Of a stretch of DNA of 64,000 nucleotides, positions 45,096 to 54,597 are shown piece by piece (the first letter of the stretch is position 1; each line of letters starts with the position of its first letter). Under the pieces are notes generated by a model. That model was not told the origin of the DNA. It ran no database searches and saw nothing but the letters and a program-made list of their open reading frames with translations. Location of the stretch: the NCBI GenBank assembly GCA_021773635.1, contig JAJFJV010000019.1, positions 186,001 through 250,000 of the forward strand. Direction: 5' to 3'. A program made the translations under genes and the position numbers. Origin of the DNA: Gammaproteobacteria bacterium. Lineage in GTDB: Bacteria; Pseudomonadota; Gammaproteobacteria; HK1.

Positions 45096-45428
45096 ATGGG
45101 CACCGAAAAACTCATTAGCTGTATCCTTCCCAAAGGCACTGCCATGCCGGTCATGAAGGCGCTGAAGGAAGACAAAGGCATCATCACCGCCAACATTCAC
45201 AGCGCCCGGGGGGCCGGTCGCCTGACCCCTCTGGATTACCGCGGTATGGGCGAAACCACGGAGAAAGAAGTCCTGGATGTCATCGTGGACACCAGCAAGG
45301 CAGACGAGATCTTCGGGTTTCTCTACACAGTGGCGGAAATCGATCAGCCCCACGGGGGACTGATGTACATGCAAGCCCTGATCAGGGCTACGCCTTACCG
45401 GCTTCCAGAAATTAAGGAGGAGGCATGA
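45096..45428 (+). CDS. PII-like signalling protein, second of two
   Basis: 110 residues, a typical PII length. KLISCILPKGTAMPVMKALKEDKGIITANIHSARG gives strand-helix-strand. LDYRGMGETTEKEVLDVIVD aligns with the GlnB segment around YRGAEY and the following strand, but with a shorter T-loop and no tyrosine at the modified position. PHGGLMYMQAL is the last strand. It differs strongly from its neighbour, so this looks like a heteromeric pair or two sensors, not a recent duplication. The gene begins six bases after the first PII stop and overlaps the DUF4124 start (ATGA). Confidence 0.85.
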   Translation: MGTEKLISCILPKGTAMPVMKALKEDKGIITANIHSARGAGRLTPLDYRGMGETTEKEVLDVIVDTSKADEIFGFLYTVAEIDQPHGGLMYMQALIRATPYRLPEIKEEA

Positions 45429-45874
45429 AGGCAGGGTTGGCGGCAGTATTCGTTATCCTGTGGTATGCAGGGCCGGTTCTGGCGGGAGATATCTATCGCT
45501 GGTTGGATGAACACGGCAAGGTGCATTACGGTGACCGACCCGGAATATCATCGGCCCGAAAAGTTTTGGTGGACAGCCGGGACAAAATACCCGCCAATCC
45601 TGCCGGCGGAGAACGAAAGCAGAAACAACAGCGCCTGTTAAAGGCCTATGAGATCGAACGGCAACGCAAACAGGAGAAGCGGCAGAAAGTCCGGAAGGAA
45701 AAGCACAAACTGGCCAACGACTGCGCCACAGCACGCAAGAAATTACGCGAGATCCGGGACGCCCGATATCTGTACCAGAAAGGAAAGGACGGGAAACGCG
45801 CTATTTACACCGCTGCCCAGCGGCAGGCGGCAACCCGCGAACTCAGGGATGCCATCGCCCGGCATTGTGACTGA
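45425..45874 (+). CDS. DUF4124 domain periplasmic protein
   Basis: 149 residues. A signal peptide (1-20, ending PVLAG) is followed by the DUF4124 motif IYRWLDEHGKVHYGDRPG and a Lys/Arg/Gln-rich, probably coiled-coil, segment (about 55-105). Two cysteines (DCATARKKL and ARHCD at the end) could form a disulfide. DUF4124 proteins are common in gammaproteobacteria and mostly unstudied. Its start overlaps the second PII-like stop, so it shares the transcript, though a functional link to the membrane proteins is unproven. Confidence 0.85.
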   Translation: MKAGLAAVFVILWYAGPVLAGDIYRWLDEHGKVHYGDRPGISSARKVLVDSRDKIPANPAGGERKQKQQRLLKAYEIERQRKQEKRQKVRKEKHKLANDCATARKKLREIRDARYLYQKGKDGKRAIYTAAQRQAATRELRDAIARHCD

Positions 45875-45890
45875 GGAATATCGGTACCCG

Positions 45891-45918
45891 TCGACAGAAG
45901 AGACAAAGAGGGTATATT
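45891..45918 (+). promoter_or_regulatory. Promoter upstream of the unrecognised helical protein
   Basis: TCGACA (45891-45896) and TATATT (45913-45918) are spaced by 16 bases; a second -10-like TATACT lies at 45925-45930. Confidence 0.45.
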
Positions 45919-45938
45919 CTCTCCTATACTTCTGATGA

Positions 45939-45997
45939 GGGGCTGTTTTCGACGACGAGATGTCCTGACCAAACGAACACAACTTCCGGGCAGCCCC
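45939..45997 (+). promoter_or_regulatory. Leader stem-loop of unknown type
   Basis: GGGGCTG (45939-45945) pairs perfectly with CAGCCCC (45991-45997), enclosing 45 bases rich in CGACGACGAG and AAACGAACAC. It starts shortly after the predicted transcript start and ends about 95 bases before the gene. I cannot assign it to a known riboswitch class. Confidence 0.4.
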
Positions 45998-46092
45998 CAC
46001 AGTCTTGAACGCATGCAATGGATGCAGTGCGAATTACCAGCGCCATCTCCGCGCGGATGCGGTTAGGCGCTTTGCGTGTGGGGGGCCGCTAC

Positions 46093-47307
46093 ATGACACA
46101 ATTGAATACCGTGGACGCCCCGGCCATTATTGATCCTGGCTTTCGCCGGAACAGCCACCGACGCGCGGCCTTGCTCAACGTAGCCGTCCAGGCCGGGCAC
46201 CTGCGCCGGGCTAATACATCCGCCCAGATCGATCAGCATACCGTGAACCTCTCGAATCTGATCGAGCGCTCTCTGGACAACCACACCAACAGCCGGCGTG
46301 TGGAAACGACCCGCGAGTACCTGCTCTACACCCTGAACAAATGCCCCCCAACGCAGCGTGGCAACCATCTGGAGACCGCCGCGCTAGCGCTACTGGTTGG
46401 CGACAAGGGAGCACACGAGATCGTCGCCCCAGCCGGGATTTTGTATGAAACGACGGCCCTGTGGCCCTCGCTATCGAAGTCGCAATCAGGGCTCGCACTG
46501 GTATATGCCAACTCGGGAGATCCAAAGCTGGCCCTGCAGCGCGCCGCGCTGGCCCAGAACCACGCGCTGGATGGCTGGAAGCTCAATGCAGCCGAAGTGG
46601 CGAGCCTGCTGCACTTTGATCGGGGTGATTTCCAGGGTGTCATCAAAGCGGTTCAACAGGCGGTGCGTCGTCGTATCCAGGTGCCCGCAAAAAGCGACCA
46701 GCGAACGATCCTTGCCCGCCTTTACCTCGTTCGCTGTTACGCGGAGATACGCCTGGGGATGCCGACAGATGCCTTCCATACCCTGGCCGCGTTGTACAGC
46801 AATATGACCGTAACCGACCCCACGCTGCGACGAATCCGGGCCATCTATGCCGAGACACTGCGCTCTTTTCTCGACCAGGGGGCCAAGCAGTCGCCTGCTT
46901 TCGCTTCGACCCGGGTGCAGCTCATGGAAACCGGCTCCATGGGGCCTGGTGCGGCCCCGCTACCGGATATTGAGGCCATCTACAAAGGGAATGATCCGAG
47001 GGATCCGTCGAATATCTTTGAGGACCCCTTCCAGTCGGTACAGGCGCATGACGTCGCCGTGAACGTGCTGCATCAGGGGGATGCCGTGCTCACCGTAGGC
47101 ACTACCCAATACGAATTCTCCCTGCCGACGCACAGGCGGCGAGCCGTGACGCCTGACAGCCAGGAATCCTCACCGGTACGGGCCGTTCGTCGCAACCGCA
47201 GGGGCAGATGGCCAAGTCCCCGCGACCTGTTGCCCATGGCTGCCCGAATCCTGGCACGGCTGAGACAATATGCTCCTGCCTGGGCAAGACCGGTTGAGGG
47301 TACCTGA
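46093..47307 (+). CDS. Hypothetical protein, probably helical repeat (TPR-like)
   Basis: 404 residues from ATG 46093, chosen because GGGGG lies seven bases upstream; the frame is open from ATG 46018. I do not recognise a family. No signal peptide or membrane helix is seen. Residues about 90-270 look like an alpha-solenoid (SGLALVYANSGDPKLALQRAALAQNHAL; FDRGDFQGVIKAVQQAV; LYLVRCYAEIRLGMPTDAFHTLAALYS), reminiscent of tetratricopeptide repeats. The last 60 residues are strongly basic (RRAVTPDSQESSPVRAVRRNRRGRW), which could bind nucleic acid or acidic partners. It has its own promoter and is followed by a convergent gene. Confidence 0.7.
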   Translation: MTQLNTVDAPAIIDPGFRRNSHRRAALLNVAVQAGHLRRANTSAQIDQHTVNLSNLIERSLDNHTNSRRVETTREYLLYTLNKCPPTQRGNHLETAALALLVGDKGAHEIVAPAGILYETTALWPSLSKSQSGLALVYANSGDPKLALQRAALAQNHALDGWKLNAAEVASLLHFDRGDFQGVIKAVQQAVRRRIQVPAKSDQRTILARLYLVRCYAEIRLGMPTDAFHTLAALYSNMTVTDPTLRRIRAIYAETLRSFLDQGAKQSPAFASTRVQLMETGSMGPGAAPLPDIEAIYKGNDPRDPSNIFEDPFQSVQAHDVAVNVLHQGDAVLTVGTTQYEFSLPTHRRRAVTPDSQESSPVRAVRRNRRGRWPSPRDLLPMAARILARLRQYAPAWARPVEGT

Positions 47308-47324
47308 GCAAGCAACACCGTGAA

Positions 47325-47837
47325 TTAAATGGGTAAGCCTGCCCATAACGGCTCCAGCAACATCCTGTTTCGCGCCGACCGTTCAAGATCCGGATCGGCC
47401 ATACTCTCAGCCTTGAGGATCTGCTCCACCTGAGTATCAGGCAAATCGTGTTCCCGGGCCCCCTGAAGTACCAGCGCCTTGTACCAGGCATAGGGCTTGA
47501 GGCCGGGCTCCAGCCACTCGTCCACTCCCTGATAAGCGCAGGCCAGCAAAGGCCCCTCGATGGTATTTAACTGCAACTCCACGCGCCGATAGCCGGCTCC
47601 CTCAAATGCATCCAGCTGGTTGATTTGTGCCAACTCCAGCTCGTACACGACACCATACAGGCGGCTCGTCAGTTCCGCCGACAGAGAAAAATCACATTTC
47701 CCGGAACCATCCTTGCCACGCTTCTGAAAACACAGGCGATAGCCATCCAAATAGGCTGATACCGCCACACCACAGGCGCCAATGCGGGCCTCCAGACGCT
47801 GGCGACACATATTCGATCCATAGGCAAAATAGAGCAT
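47325..47837 (-). CDS. Gamma-glutamylcyclotransferase-like protein
   Basis: 170 residues. The N-terminal YFAYGSNMCRQRLEAR is the substrate-binding loop of the gamma-glutamylcyclotransferase fold. The catalytic glutamate is expected in LDAFEGAGYRRVEL. LYGVVYELE and WYKALVLQGAREHDLP are also typical. Such enzymes release 5-oxoproline from gamma-glutamyl peptides or amines. The exact substrate is unknown. Convergent with the preceding helical protein, 17 bases apart. Confidence 0.88.
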   Translation of the reverse strand: MLYFAYGSNMCRQRLEARIGACGVAVSAYLDGYRLCFQKRGKDGSGKCDFSLSAELTSRLYGVVYELELAQINQLDAFEGAGYRRVELQLNTIEGPLLACAYQGVDEWLEPGLKPYAWYKALVLQGAREHDLPDTQVEQILKAESMADPDLERSARNRMLLEPLWAGLPI

Positions 47838-48187
47838 CGCTACAATCCTTGGCCGCCCCCGCTTCTACGGGTTTGTAGCCCAACTTCCTGTGTTATAGTT
47901 TGTGTGAAGTGTGTCACAAAACCGCCAAGGGAGAATAATAAGGCGGTATCAAGAATAGAGTTAAGGATTTGTGGAGTGGTGCGGCAATTTACGGCCCACC
48001 AGCTAATCTGGTCTTCCGGTTTATCTCCCTGCGACTCTCTCGGGATGCCCCAGCGCCTGTTGGCGCCGGTGCCCTGCTCCCGACAGGAGGGGTGGCTTCG
48101 GTTCATGGGCTCCTCCTCTTCCCGGAATCAATATCAAACCACGATTTGCCCGTTTGCGGGCAGGGGAAGCGATTGTTTGGAAGCAAA
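47838..48187 (+). promoter_or_regulatory. Long upstream region and leader of the small secreted protein / znuA unit
   Basis: 350 bases without a supported gene. A promoter TTTGTA-16-TATAGT lies at 47872-47899. An inverted repeat TTTGTG (47899-47904) and CACAAA (47915-47920) straddles the start region and could be an operator. The leader contains a TGCCCG/CGGGCA hairpin at 48147-48162. I found no match to a Zur box or to a known riboswitch. Confidence 0.45.
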
Positions 48188-48454
48188 ATGCTAACGGTCA
48201 CCTCGAAGCCGGCGCTGGTCGCTGGCCTCGTCCTGTGTTGCCTGATGACAGGCGCCCGGGCGAACGTGGGTGATCGGACGGCACTACGCGCCGAAGCGTT
48301 TCCAGAGGCCGTTCCGGCCCATGTGCCGGCTTTGCCTGCCGGATCGCCGTGGCTGCGCAACTCCCTCCGCTACCTCACCGGTGTTATCCTTCATCACGGT
48401 CCTGCGCCAGTACGGCAGATCTCTCAGGTGGCCACCATGGGTATCCGGATGTAA
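48188..48454 (+). CDS. Small secreted protein of unknown function upstream of znuA
   Basis: 88 residues from ATG 48188. The frame is open further upstream, but conservation-like features begin with a signal peptide (LVAGLVLCCLMTGARA, cleavage near residue 22). The mature part is about 66 residues, with LPAGSPWLRNSLRYLTGVILHHGPAPVRQISQVATMG. No family is recognised. It stops 35 bases before the ZnuA-like gene, so a shared transcript and a link to metal handling are possible. Confidence 0.5.
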   Translation: MLTVTSKPALVAGLVLCCLMTGARANVGDRTALRAEAFPEAVPAHVPALPAGSPWLRNSLRYLTGVILHHGPAPVRQISQVATMGIRM

Positions 48455-48489
48455 TTTGTTCCCCCGCACGGGCCTGGTCCGTGCCAGCA

Positions 48490-49425
48490 ATGTCCCAAAC
48501 TATAGTGAAAGCTCAAAGACTGCGGCTCTGGCTTGTCCTGGCCGCCCTGCTGGCAACGGGGTGTCCCGTTGGCGCCACCCCGCAGGTGGTCGCCACTATC
48601 AAACCGGTGCACTCCATCGTAGCGGGAGTAATGGCGGGTGTAGGCGTTCCTGAACTGCTTCTTTCCCGGCAAGGTTCACATCATCACTTTCATTTGCGCC
48701 CCTCGGAGGCCCGTACGCTGCGCCGCGCCGATCTGGTTTTTTGGGCTGGTCCCGGCCTCGAGACTGGATTGGTGACTCCCCTGTCTCAATGGCTGCCCGA
48801 AGAACGGGTTATTGCACTCGCCGACGTTTCCGATGTCACTCACCTTCGCAAACGTTCCGCCGGCATCTGGCTCGATGAAACCGCCTCTCCGCCCGGGCGG
48901 GAGGCGGCTGCGCTTGATGCCCATCGCTGGTTCGATCCCCGCAATATGCAGGCCTTCGTCGCTAGTGTGGAGCAGGCTCTGACCGACATCGATCCCGCCA
49001 ACCAGGCCCGTTATCGGCAAAACGGAAAACACCTGAGACTGGCCCTGGCACGCCTTGACACTGAGCTGGCCGCTCTCCTGGCCCCGCTTTCAGAGACCCC
49101 CTACGTCATCGTCCATGATGCCTTTCACTACCTGGAGCAGCGTTATAACCTCCACGCTTCGGGCGCCCTGCTATCCGACAGCGAGGTGCCGCTGGGAGCC
49201 AAAGGCCTGCGGGAAATGCGCAGCCTGATTGCCAGGCGGCGGCTACGCTGCGTCTTTTATGATGGGGGGGAGGAAAAAAGGCTTGCCCGGACCCTGACAG
49301 AAGGTGGCCCGGCACGCGCCATACCTCTGGATTTACAGGGGCGGGATATCGCCCCCGGAACCGACTTTTATTTTCAACTGATGCGCGGACTGGCCACCGA
49401 TCTGCGCCACTGCCTTAAGAAATAA
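48490..49425 (+). CDS. znuA: ZnuA-like metal ABC transporter substrate-binding protein
   Basis: 311 residues from ATG 48490. A signal peptide (ending VGATP) precedes a cluster A-I binding protein. The zinc-binding histidines are expected in GSHHHFHLRPSEARTL, DAHRWFDPRN and HDAFHYLEQRY, and the fourth ligand region is FYDGGEEKRLA. The long charged His-rich loop of E. coli ZnuA is reduced to HHHFH. No ZnuB or ZnuC is adjacent; instead SCO1 follows after 12 bases. It may serve zinc uptake or supply a metalloprotein. Confidence 0.88.
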   Translation: MSQTIVKAQRLRLWLVLAALLATGCPVGATPQVVATIKPVHSIVAGVMAGVGVPELLLSRQGSHHHFHLRPSEARTLRRADLVFWAGPGLETGLVTPLSQWLPEERVIALADVSDVTHLRKRSAGIWLDETASPPGREAAALDAHRWFDPRNMQAFVASVEQALTDIDPANQARYRQNGKHLRLALARLDTELAALLAPLSETPYVIVHDAFHYLEQRYNLHASGALLSDSEVPLGAKGLREMRSLIARRRLRCVFYDGGEEKRLARTLTEGGPARAIPLDLQGRDIAPGTDFYFQLMRGLATDLRHCLKK

Positions 49426-49437
49426 CCCTAGACAATC

Positions 49438-50073
49438 ATGCCAAAAAAACCCGCCTTGCTGATAGCTTTTGCCCTGCTCACCGCCATCTCGGGAGGCCTT
49501 GGCCTGTTTGCCGGTAACTGGTTCTTTGCTCCTCCTTCCGTACCCGCACTGACGCATGCAACGGGCCTCTTTGGCCAGGAACGCCCCCTGCCAGAGTTTC
49601 AGCTCAGGGATCATCATGGCCAGGGGTTTAATCGCGGACGGCTGCAAGGGCACTGGAGCATGCTGTATTTTGGCTACACTCATTGCCCTGACGTTTGTCC
49701 CACCACCCTGCTCTCCCTCAGCCAGATGCTTCCCCATCTGGCTGGCGAAACCAAACCACAAGTGGTGTTTATTAGCGTCGATCCGGAGCGAGATACGCCT
49801 GAGGTGCTATCCAAATACACCCCGTATTTCCACCCATCCTTTCTCGGCGTTAGCGGGGAGGCAACAGAGCTCAAGCGCTTGAGTTCTGCTATCGGCGTGC
49901 TCTCCATGAAGGTTCCGGACCCGCAAGGCGGAGACAACTACCTCATGGACCACAGTAATGTGGTGATCCTCATCGACCCCAGTGGGCGCTTTGCCGGTGT
50001 ATTTCCACCACCCCACGACGGCGAAAACATGGCCAAAGATCTACAGGCGATCATCGACTACTATCAGCACTGA
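49438..50073 (+). CDS. SCO1/SenC family copper chaperone-like thioredoxin protein
   Basis: 211 residues. One N-terminal membrane helix (about 5-30) and a periplasmic thioredoxin fold. The copper site CPDVCP and a downstream histidine in YLMDHSNVVILIDPSGRF are present, with FGYTHCPDVCPTTL as the family hallmark. SCO proteins deliver copper or reduce cysteines for cytochrome c oxidase assembly. It lies 12 bases after the ZnuA-like gene and ends at a strong terminator. Confidence 0.93.
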   Translation: MPKKPALLIAFALLTAISGGLGLFAGNWFFAPPSVPALTHATGLFGQERPLPEFQLRDHHGQGFNRGRLQGHWSMLYFGYTHCPDVCPTTLLSLSQMLPHLAGETKPQVVFISVDPERDTPEVLSKYTPYFHPSFLGVSGEATELKRLSSAIGVLSMKVPDPQGGDNYLMDHSNVVILIDPSGRFAGVFPPPHDGENMAKDLQAIIDYYQH

Positions 50074-50086
50074 ACATTCTCCCAGG

Positions 50087-50119
50087 CAAAAAAAACCCGC
50101 CGTATTGGCGGGTTTTTTT
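50087..50119. terminator. Bidirectional terminator between SCO1 and thiC
   Basis: CCCGCC (50096-50101) and GGCGGG (50107-50112) form a 6-bp GC stem with an A run before and a T run after, serving both converging genes. Confidence 0.9.
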
Positions 50120-50137
50120 ATTTAAGCCAACAGGAAG

Positions 50138-52033
<1,896 letters not shown>

Positions 52034-52043
52034 CTACAACAAG

Positions 52044-52075
52044 AAAAAACAGGATATCGGGACTCCCCGACTCCT
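52044..52075 (-). terminator. Terminator-like hairpin in the thiC leader
   Basis: On the minus strand AGGA-TCGGG pairs with CCCGA-TCCT (52075-52051), interrupted by a small internal loop, and is followed by a run of six T (52049-52044). The stop would come before the thiC ribosome binding site, so it could be an attenuator. Confidence 0.55.
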
Positions 52076-52147
52076 AGGGAAAGCTTTGCGCAACGGTCAG
52101 AACAGACTTTCAGGTATATTGGCTAGCTGAACGCTGAAACGGAGCGA

Positions 52148-52153
52148 TATAAT
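52148..52153 (+). promoter_or_regulatory. -10 element upstream of tolC
   Basis: A perfect TATAAT lies about 100 bases before tolC. The matching -35 (AGCTGA at 52125-52130, 17-base spacing) is weak. Confidence 0.4.
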
Positions 52154-52251
52154 ACCCGATCTGTAGTGCACGGCGCTCGAAAAATTGCGGGCCACTGCCC
52201 TTTTCTCCCGACTTTCAACACAGCCCGACACCCAATTGGGCCTTAACGGAC

Positions 52252-53619
52252 ATGAGAATGACTCTCATCAAGGCGTATGTTAACAGGACTGTCCCAGCAA
52301 CGCTGGCGCTGTTCATCCTGGGTATCACCCTCCCCGGGCTGGCCGGTGCCACCGATCTGCTGGCGGTCTATCGCCTGGCCCTCGACAGTGACCCCAGCTA
52401 CCTGAGCGCAGGAGCCACCAACCGGGCAGCGCAGGAACTTCGCCCCCAGGCCGTGGCCGCCTGGCTGCCCAGCATTGACTTTGAGGGCAACACAACCGCT
52501 AACCGCCTGGACGTCCGCGGCGGAAATGCCATCGCTGCCGGAACCGGTGTGAGGCGCTTCAATAGCAGTGACCTGGGCCTGAACATCAACCAGGCAATCT
52601 ACCGAAAGGATCTGGAAATTCAGCTATCCCAGGCCAACACCCGCATCCGCCAGGCCAACACCGAATTTGGCTTCGCCCGCCAGGATCTCATGCTGCGTAC
52701 GGCCGAGCGCTATTTTGCGGTACTTGCGGCGATTGATGACCTGGAGTTTGCCCGCGCCTCCAAGGAGGCCATTGGTCAGCAACTGGAACAGAGCCAACAG
52801 CGTTTCGAGGTGGGCCTGATTGCCATCACCGACGTGGAAGAGGCCCGAGCCGGCTATGACCTCGCCATCGCCGAGGAAATCGATGCTGAAAATGCCCTCT
52901 CCAATGCGCGCGAGGCCTTGCGAGAAATCACTGGTTCGTTTCCACGAGGCCTCACTCCACTGGGAGAGAATATGGCCCTCGTACGGCCGGACCCCAACGA
53001 CATTGATCGCTGGAATGCCATCGCGCTCGATCAAAATCTTCAGCTCAGTGCTGCCCGGCTGGTGGCCGAAAATGCCGAAGAAGAAATTCGCCGCATTGCC
53101 GCCGGTCATGTACCCACGGTGGCCTTGCAGGGCAGTTACGGCCACAGCTCCGCCAATGGCGGTTTCTCCGGAGGCAGCGAGACACGTACCGCAACCATCG
53201 GCTTGCGCTTGAATGTTCCACTCTATGCGGGCGGCCTGGTTCTTTCCCAAACCCGTCAGGCACGCCATCTCTACCAGCAAAGTCTGGATGAGCTGGAACG
53301 CCAGAAACGGGCAACACAGAGACAGGCTCGCGACGCCTTTCGTGGCGTGGTATCGGGCATCTCGCGAGTCAAGGCACTGAAGCAGGCACTGGTGTCCACC
53401 CAATCCGCCCTGCAGGCGGTGGAAGCCGGTTTTCGTGTCGGCACCCGCACCTCGGTGGATGTACTCGACGCCCAACGGGACCTGTTTCGTGCCAAACGGA
53501 ACTATGCCGGCGCCCGCTATGACTACCTCCTTGACATCCTGCGCCTGAAACAAGCTGCCGGCACCCTGTCTGAAGATGACCTGGGACAAATTAATGGCTG
53601 GCTCGCGCTGGCTCCCTGA
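52252..53619 (+). CDS. tolC: TolC family outer membrane efflux channel
   Basis: 455 residues. A signal peptide (ending GLAGA, near residue 33) is followed by two tandem outer membrane efflux protein repeats with long helices: LLAVYRLALDSDPSYLSAGA, AERYFAVLAAIDDLEFARA, QQRFEVGLIAITDVEEARAGYD and, in the second half, VEAGFRVGTRTSVDVLDAQRDLFRAKRNY. The protein forms the trimeric outer membrane duct for efflux pumps and type I secretion. No pump genes are adjacent; an esterase gene follows after 51 bases. Confidence 0.96.
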   Translation: MRMTLIKAYVNRTVPATLALFILGITLPGLAGATDLLAVYRLALDSDPSYLSAGATNRAAQELRPQAVAAWLPSIDFEGNTTANRLDVRGGNAIAAGTGVRRFNSSDLGLNINQAIYRKDLEIQLSQANTRIRQANTEFGFARQDLMLRTAERYFAVLAAIDDLEFARASKEAIGQQLEQSQQRFEVGLIAITDVEEARAGYDLAIAEEIDAENALSNAREALREITGSFPRGLTPLGENMALVRPDPNDIDRWNAIALDQNLQLSAARLVAENAEEEIRRIAAGHVPTVALQGSYGHSSANGGFSGGSETRTATIGLRLNVPLYAGGLVLSQTRQARHLYQQSLDELERQKRATQRQARDAFRGVVSGISRVKALKQALVSTQSALQAVEAGFRVGTRTSVDVLDAQRDLFRAKRNYAGARYDYLLDILRLKQAAGTLSEDDLGQINGWLALAP

Positions 53620-53670
53620 CGCTCCGAAACGCGGGATCGTACGCCGCTCCAGCTACTCCACCGGCAAGCC

Positions 53671-54597
53671 ATGAGCTGGCAGGGCACAGTCCTTAACAAA
53701 CTCCTCCGTGCCGCGGTAAAGCGGCGCCTCAGCCGTATCGGCACCATCAATCCCGCTGTTGCGCTCGATGCCCGGACACGCCTGGAGAGAATTGCCCGCT
53801 GCATTCCGCCTGCTGCCTTCGGCGTCTCCGTTGAGCAAATCGACATGGATGGCATTTGTGTGGAGCGAGTCCTGGCTCCGGGCGCTCGCCCTGAGCGCGC
53901 CATCCTGTATGTTCACGGTGGTGCCTACATCATGGGCTCACCGCGCCTGTACCGCGCGCTGGCAGCCCGGCTCTCCGCCGCTGCCCGCGCGGCAGTGCTG
54001 ATACCCGCCTACCGGCTCGCCCCGGAGCACCCCTGGCCCGCCGCACTCGAAGACATCCGTCACTGCTGGCACTGGCTGCTGACGCAAGGCTATGCGAACC
54101 AGAAGCTGATCATTGCCGGCGACTCGGCGGGTGGCGGCCTGGCTCCCGCCACGCTGCTCGATCTCCGTGATCGAAACGAGCCGTTGCCAGTGGCTGCAAT
54201 CGCATTTTCACCGTGGACCGACCTGTTGGGTGAGGGTGAATCACTCCAGCGCAATGCCCAGGCCGATCCCCTGCTCGTTGCCGGGCTGCTCAAGCCGGTA
54301 GCAAAGCTCTATCACGCGGATGTGGATCCCCGAATACCGGGCGTGTCACCGCTTTACGGCAATTTGGCGGGCCTGCCTCCACTACTCATCCACGCCGGCA
54401 CTACAGAGATCCTGCTGAGTGATGCCGAACGCTTCGTGGCCAAGGCACAGTCGGCCGGCGTGCACGCAGAGCTAAGAGTGTGGGACGGTACACCCCACGT
54501 ATTCCCGCTATTCGCGCCGCTACTGCCCGAGGCAAAGCAATGCATCAGGGAGTCTGGCACTTACGCGGACGCGCATTTTCAGACGAGCAAAACATGA
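53671..54597 (+). CDS. Alpha/beta hydrolase, hormone-sensitive lipase family
   Basis: 308 residues. The oxyanion-hole motif HGGAYIMGS and the nucleophile elbow GDSAGGG place it in the HSL (family IV) esterases. YRLAPEHPWPAALED is a further signature. The acid and base of the triad are expected near HAGTTEILLSDAE and DGTPHVFPLF. Likely hydrolyses short-chain esters in the cytoplasm. Its stop overlaps the following start (ATGA). Confidence 0.93.
   Translation: MSWQGTVLNKLLRAAVKRRLSRIGTINPAVALDARTRLERIARCIPPAAFGVSVEQIDMDGICVERVLAPGARPERAILYVHGGAYIMGSPRLYRALAARLSAAARAAVLIPAYRLAPEHPWPAALEDIRHCWHWLLTQGYANQKLIIAGDSAGGGLAPATLLDLRDRNEPLPVAAIAFSPWTDLLGEGESLQRNAQADPLLVAGLLKPVAKLYHADVDPRIPGVSPLYGNLAGLPPLLIHAGTTEILLSDAERFVAKAQSAGVHAELRVWDGTPHVFPLFAPLLPEAKQCIRESGTYADAHFQTSKT

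Noticed and set aside
43234-45374. Large minus-strand frames (292 and 320 residues) opposite the DUF1538 and PII-like genes
   Set aside because: Low-complexity His/Gln/Asp-rich translations typical of antisense reads; the plus strand has clear families with overlapping starts.
45937-46000. tmRNA or known riboswitch beginning GGGGCTG
   Set aside because: It starts like tmRNA, but there is no tRNA-like 3' domain, CCA end or tag reading frame.
47889-47920. Zur box upstream of the ZnuA-like gene
   Set aside because: GTTATA is present but the matching half-site is not; only an unrelated TTTGTG/CACAAA repeat is seen.
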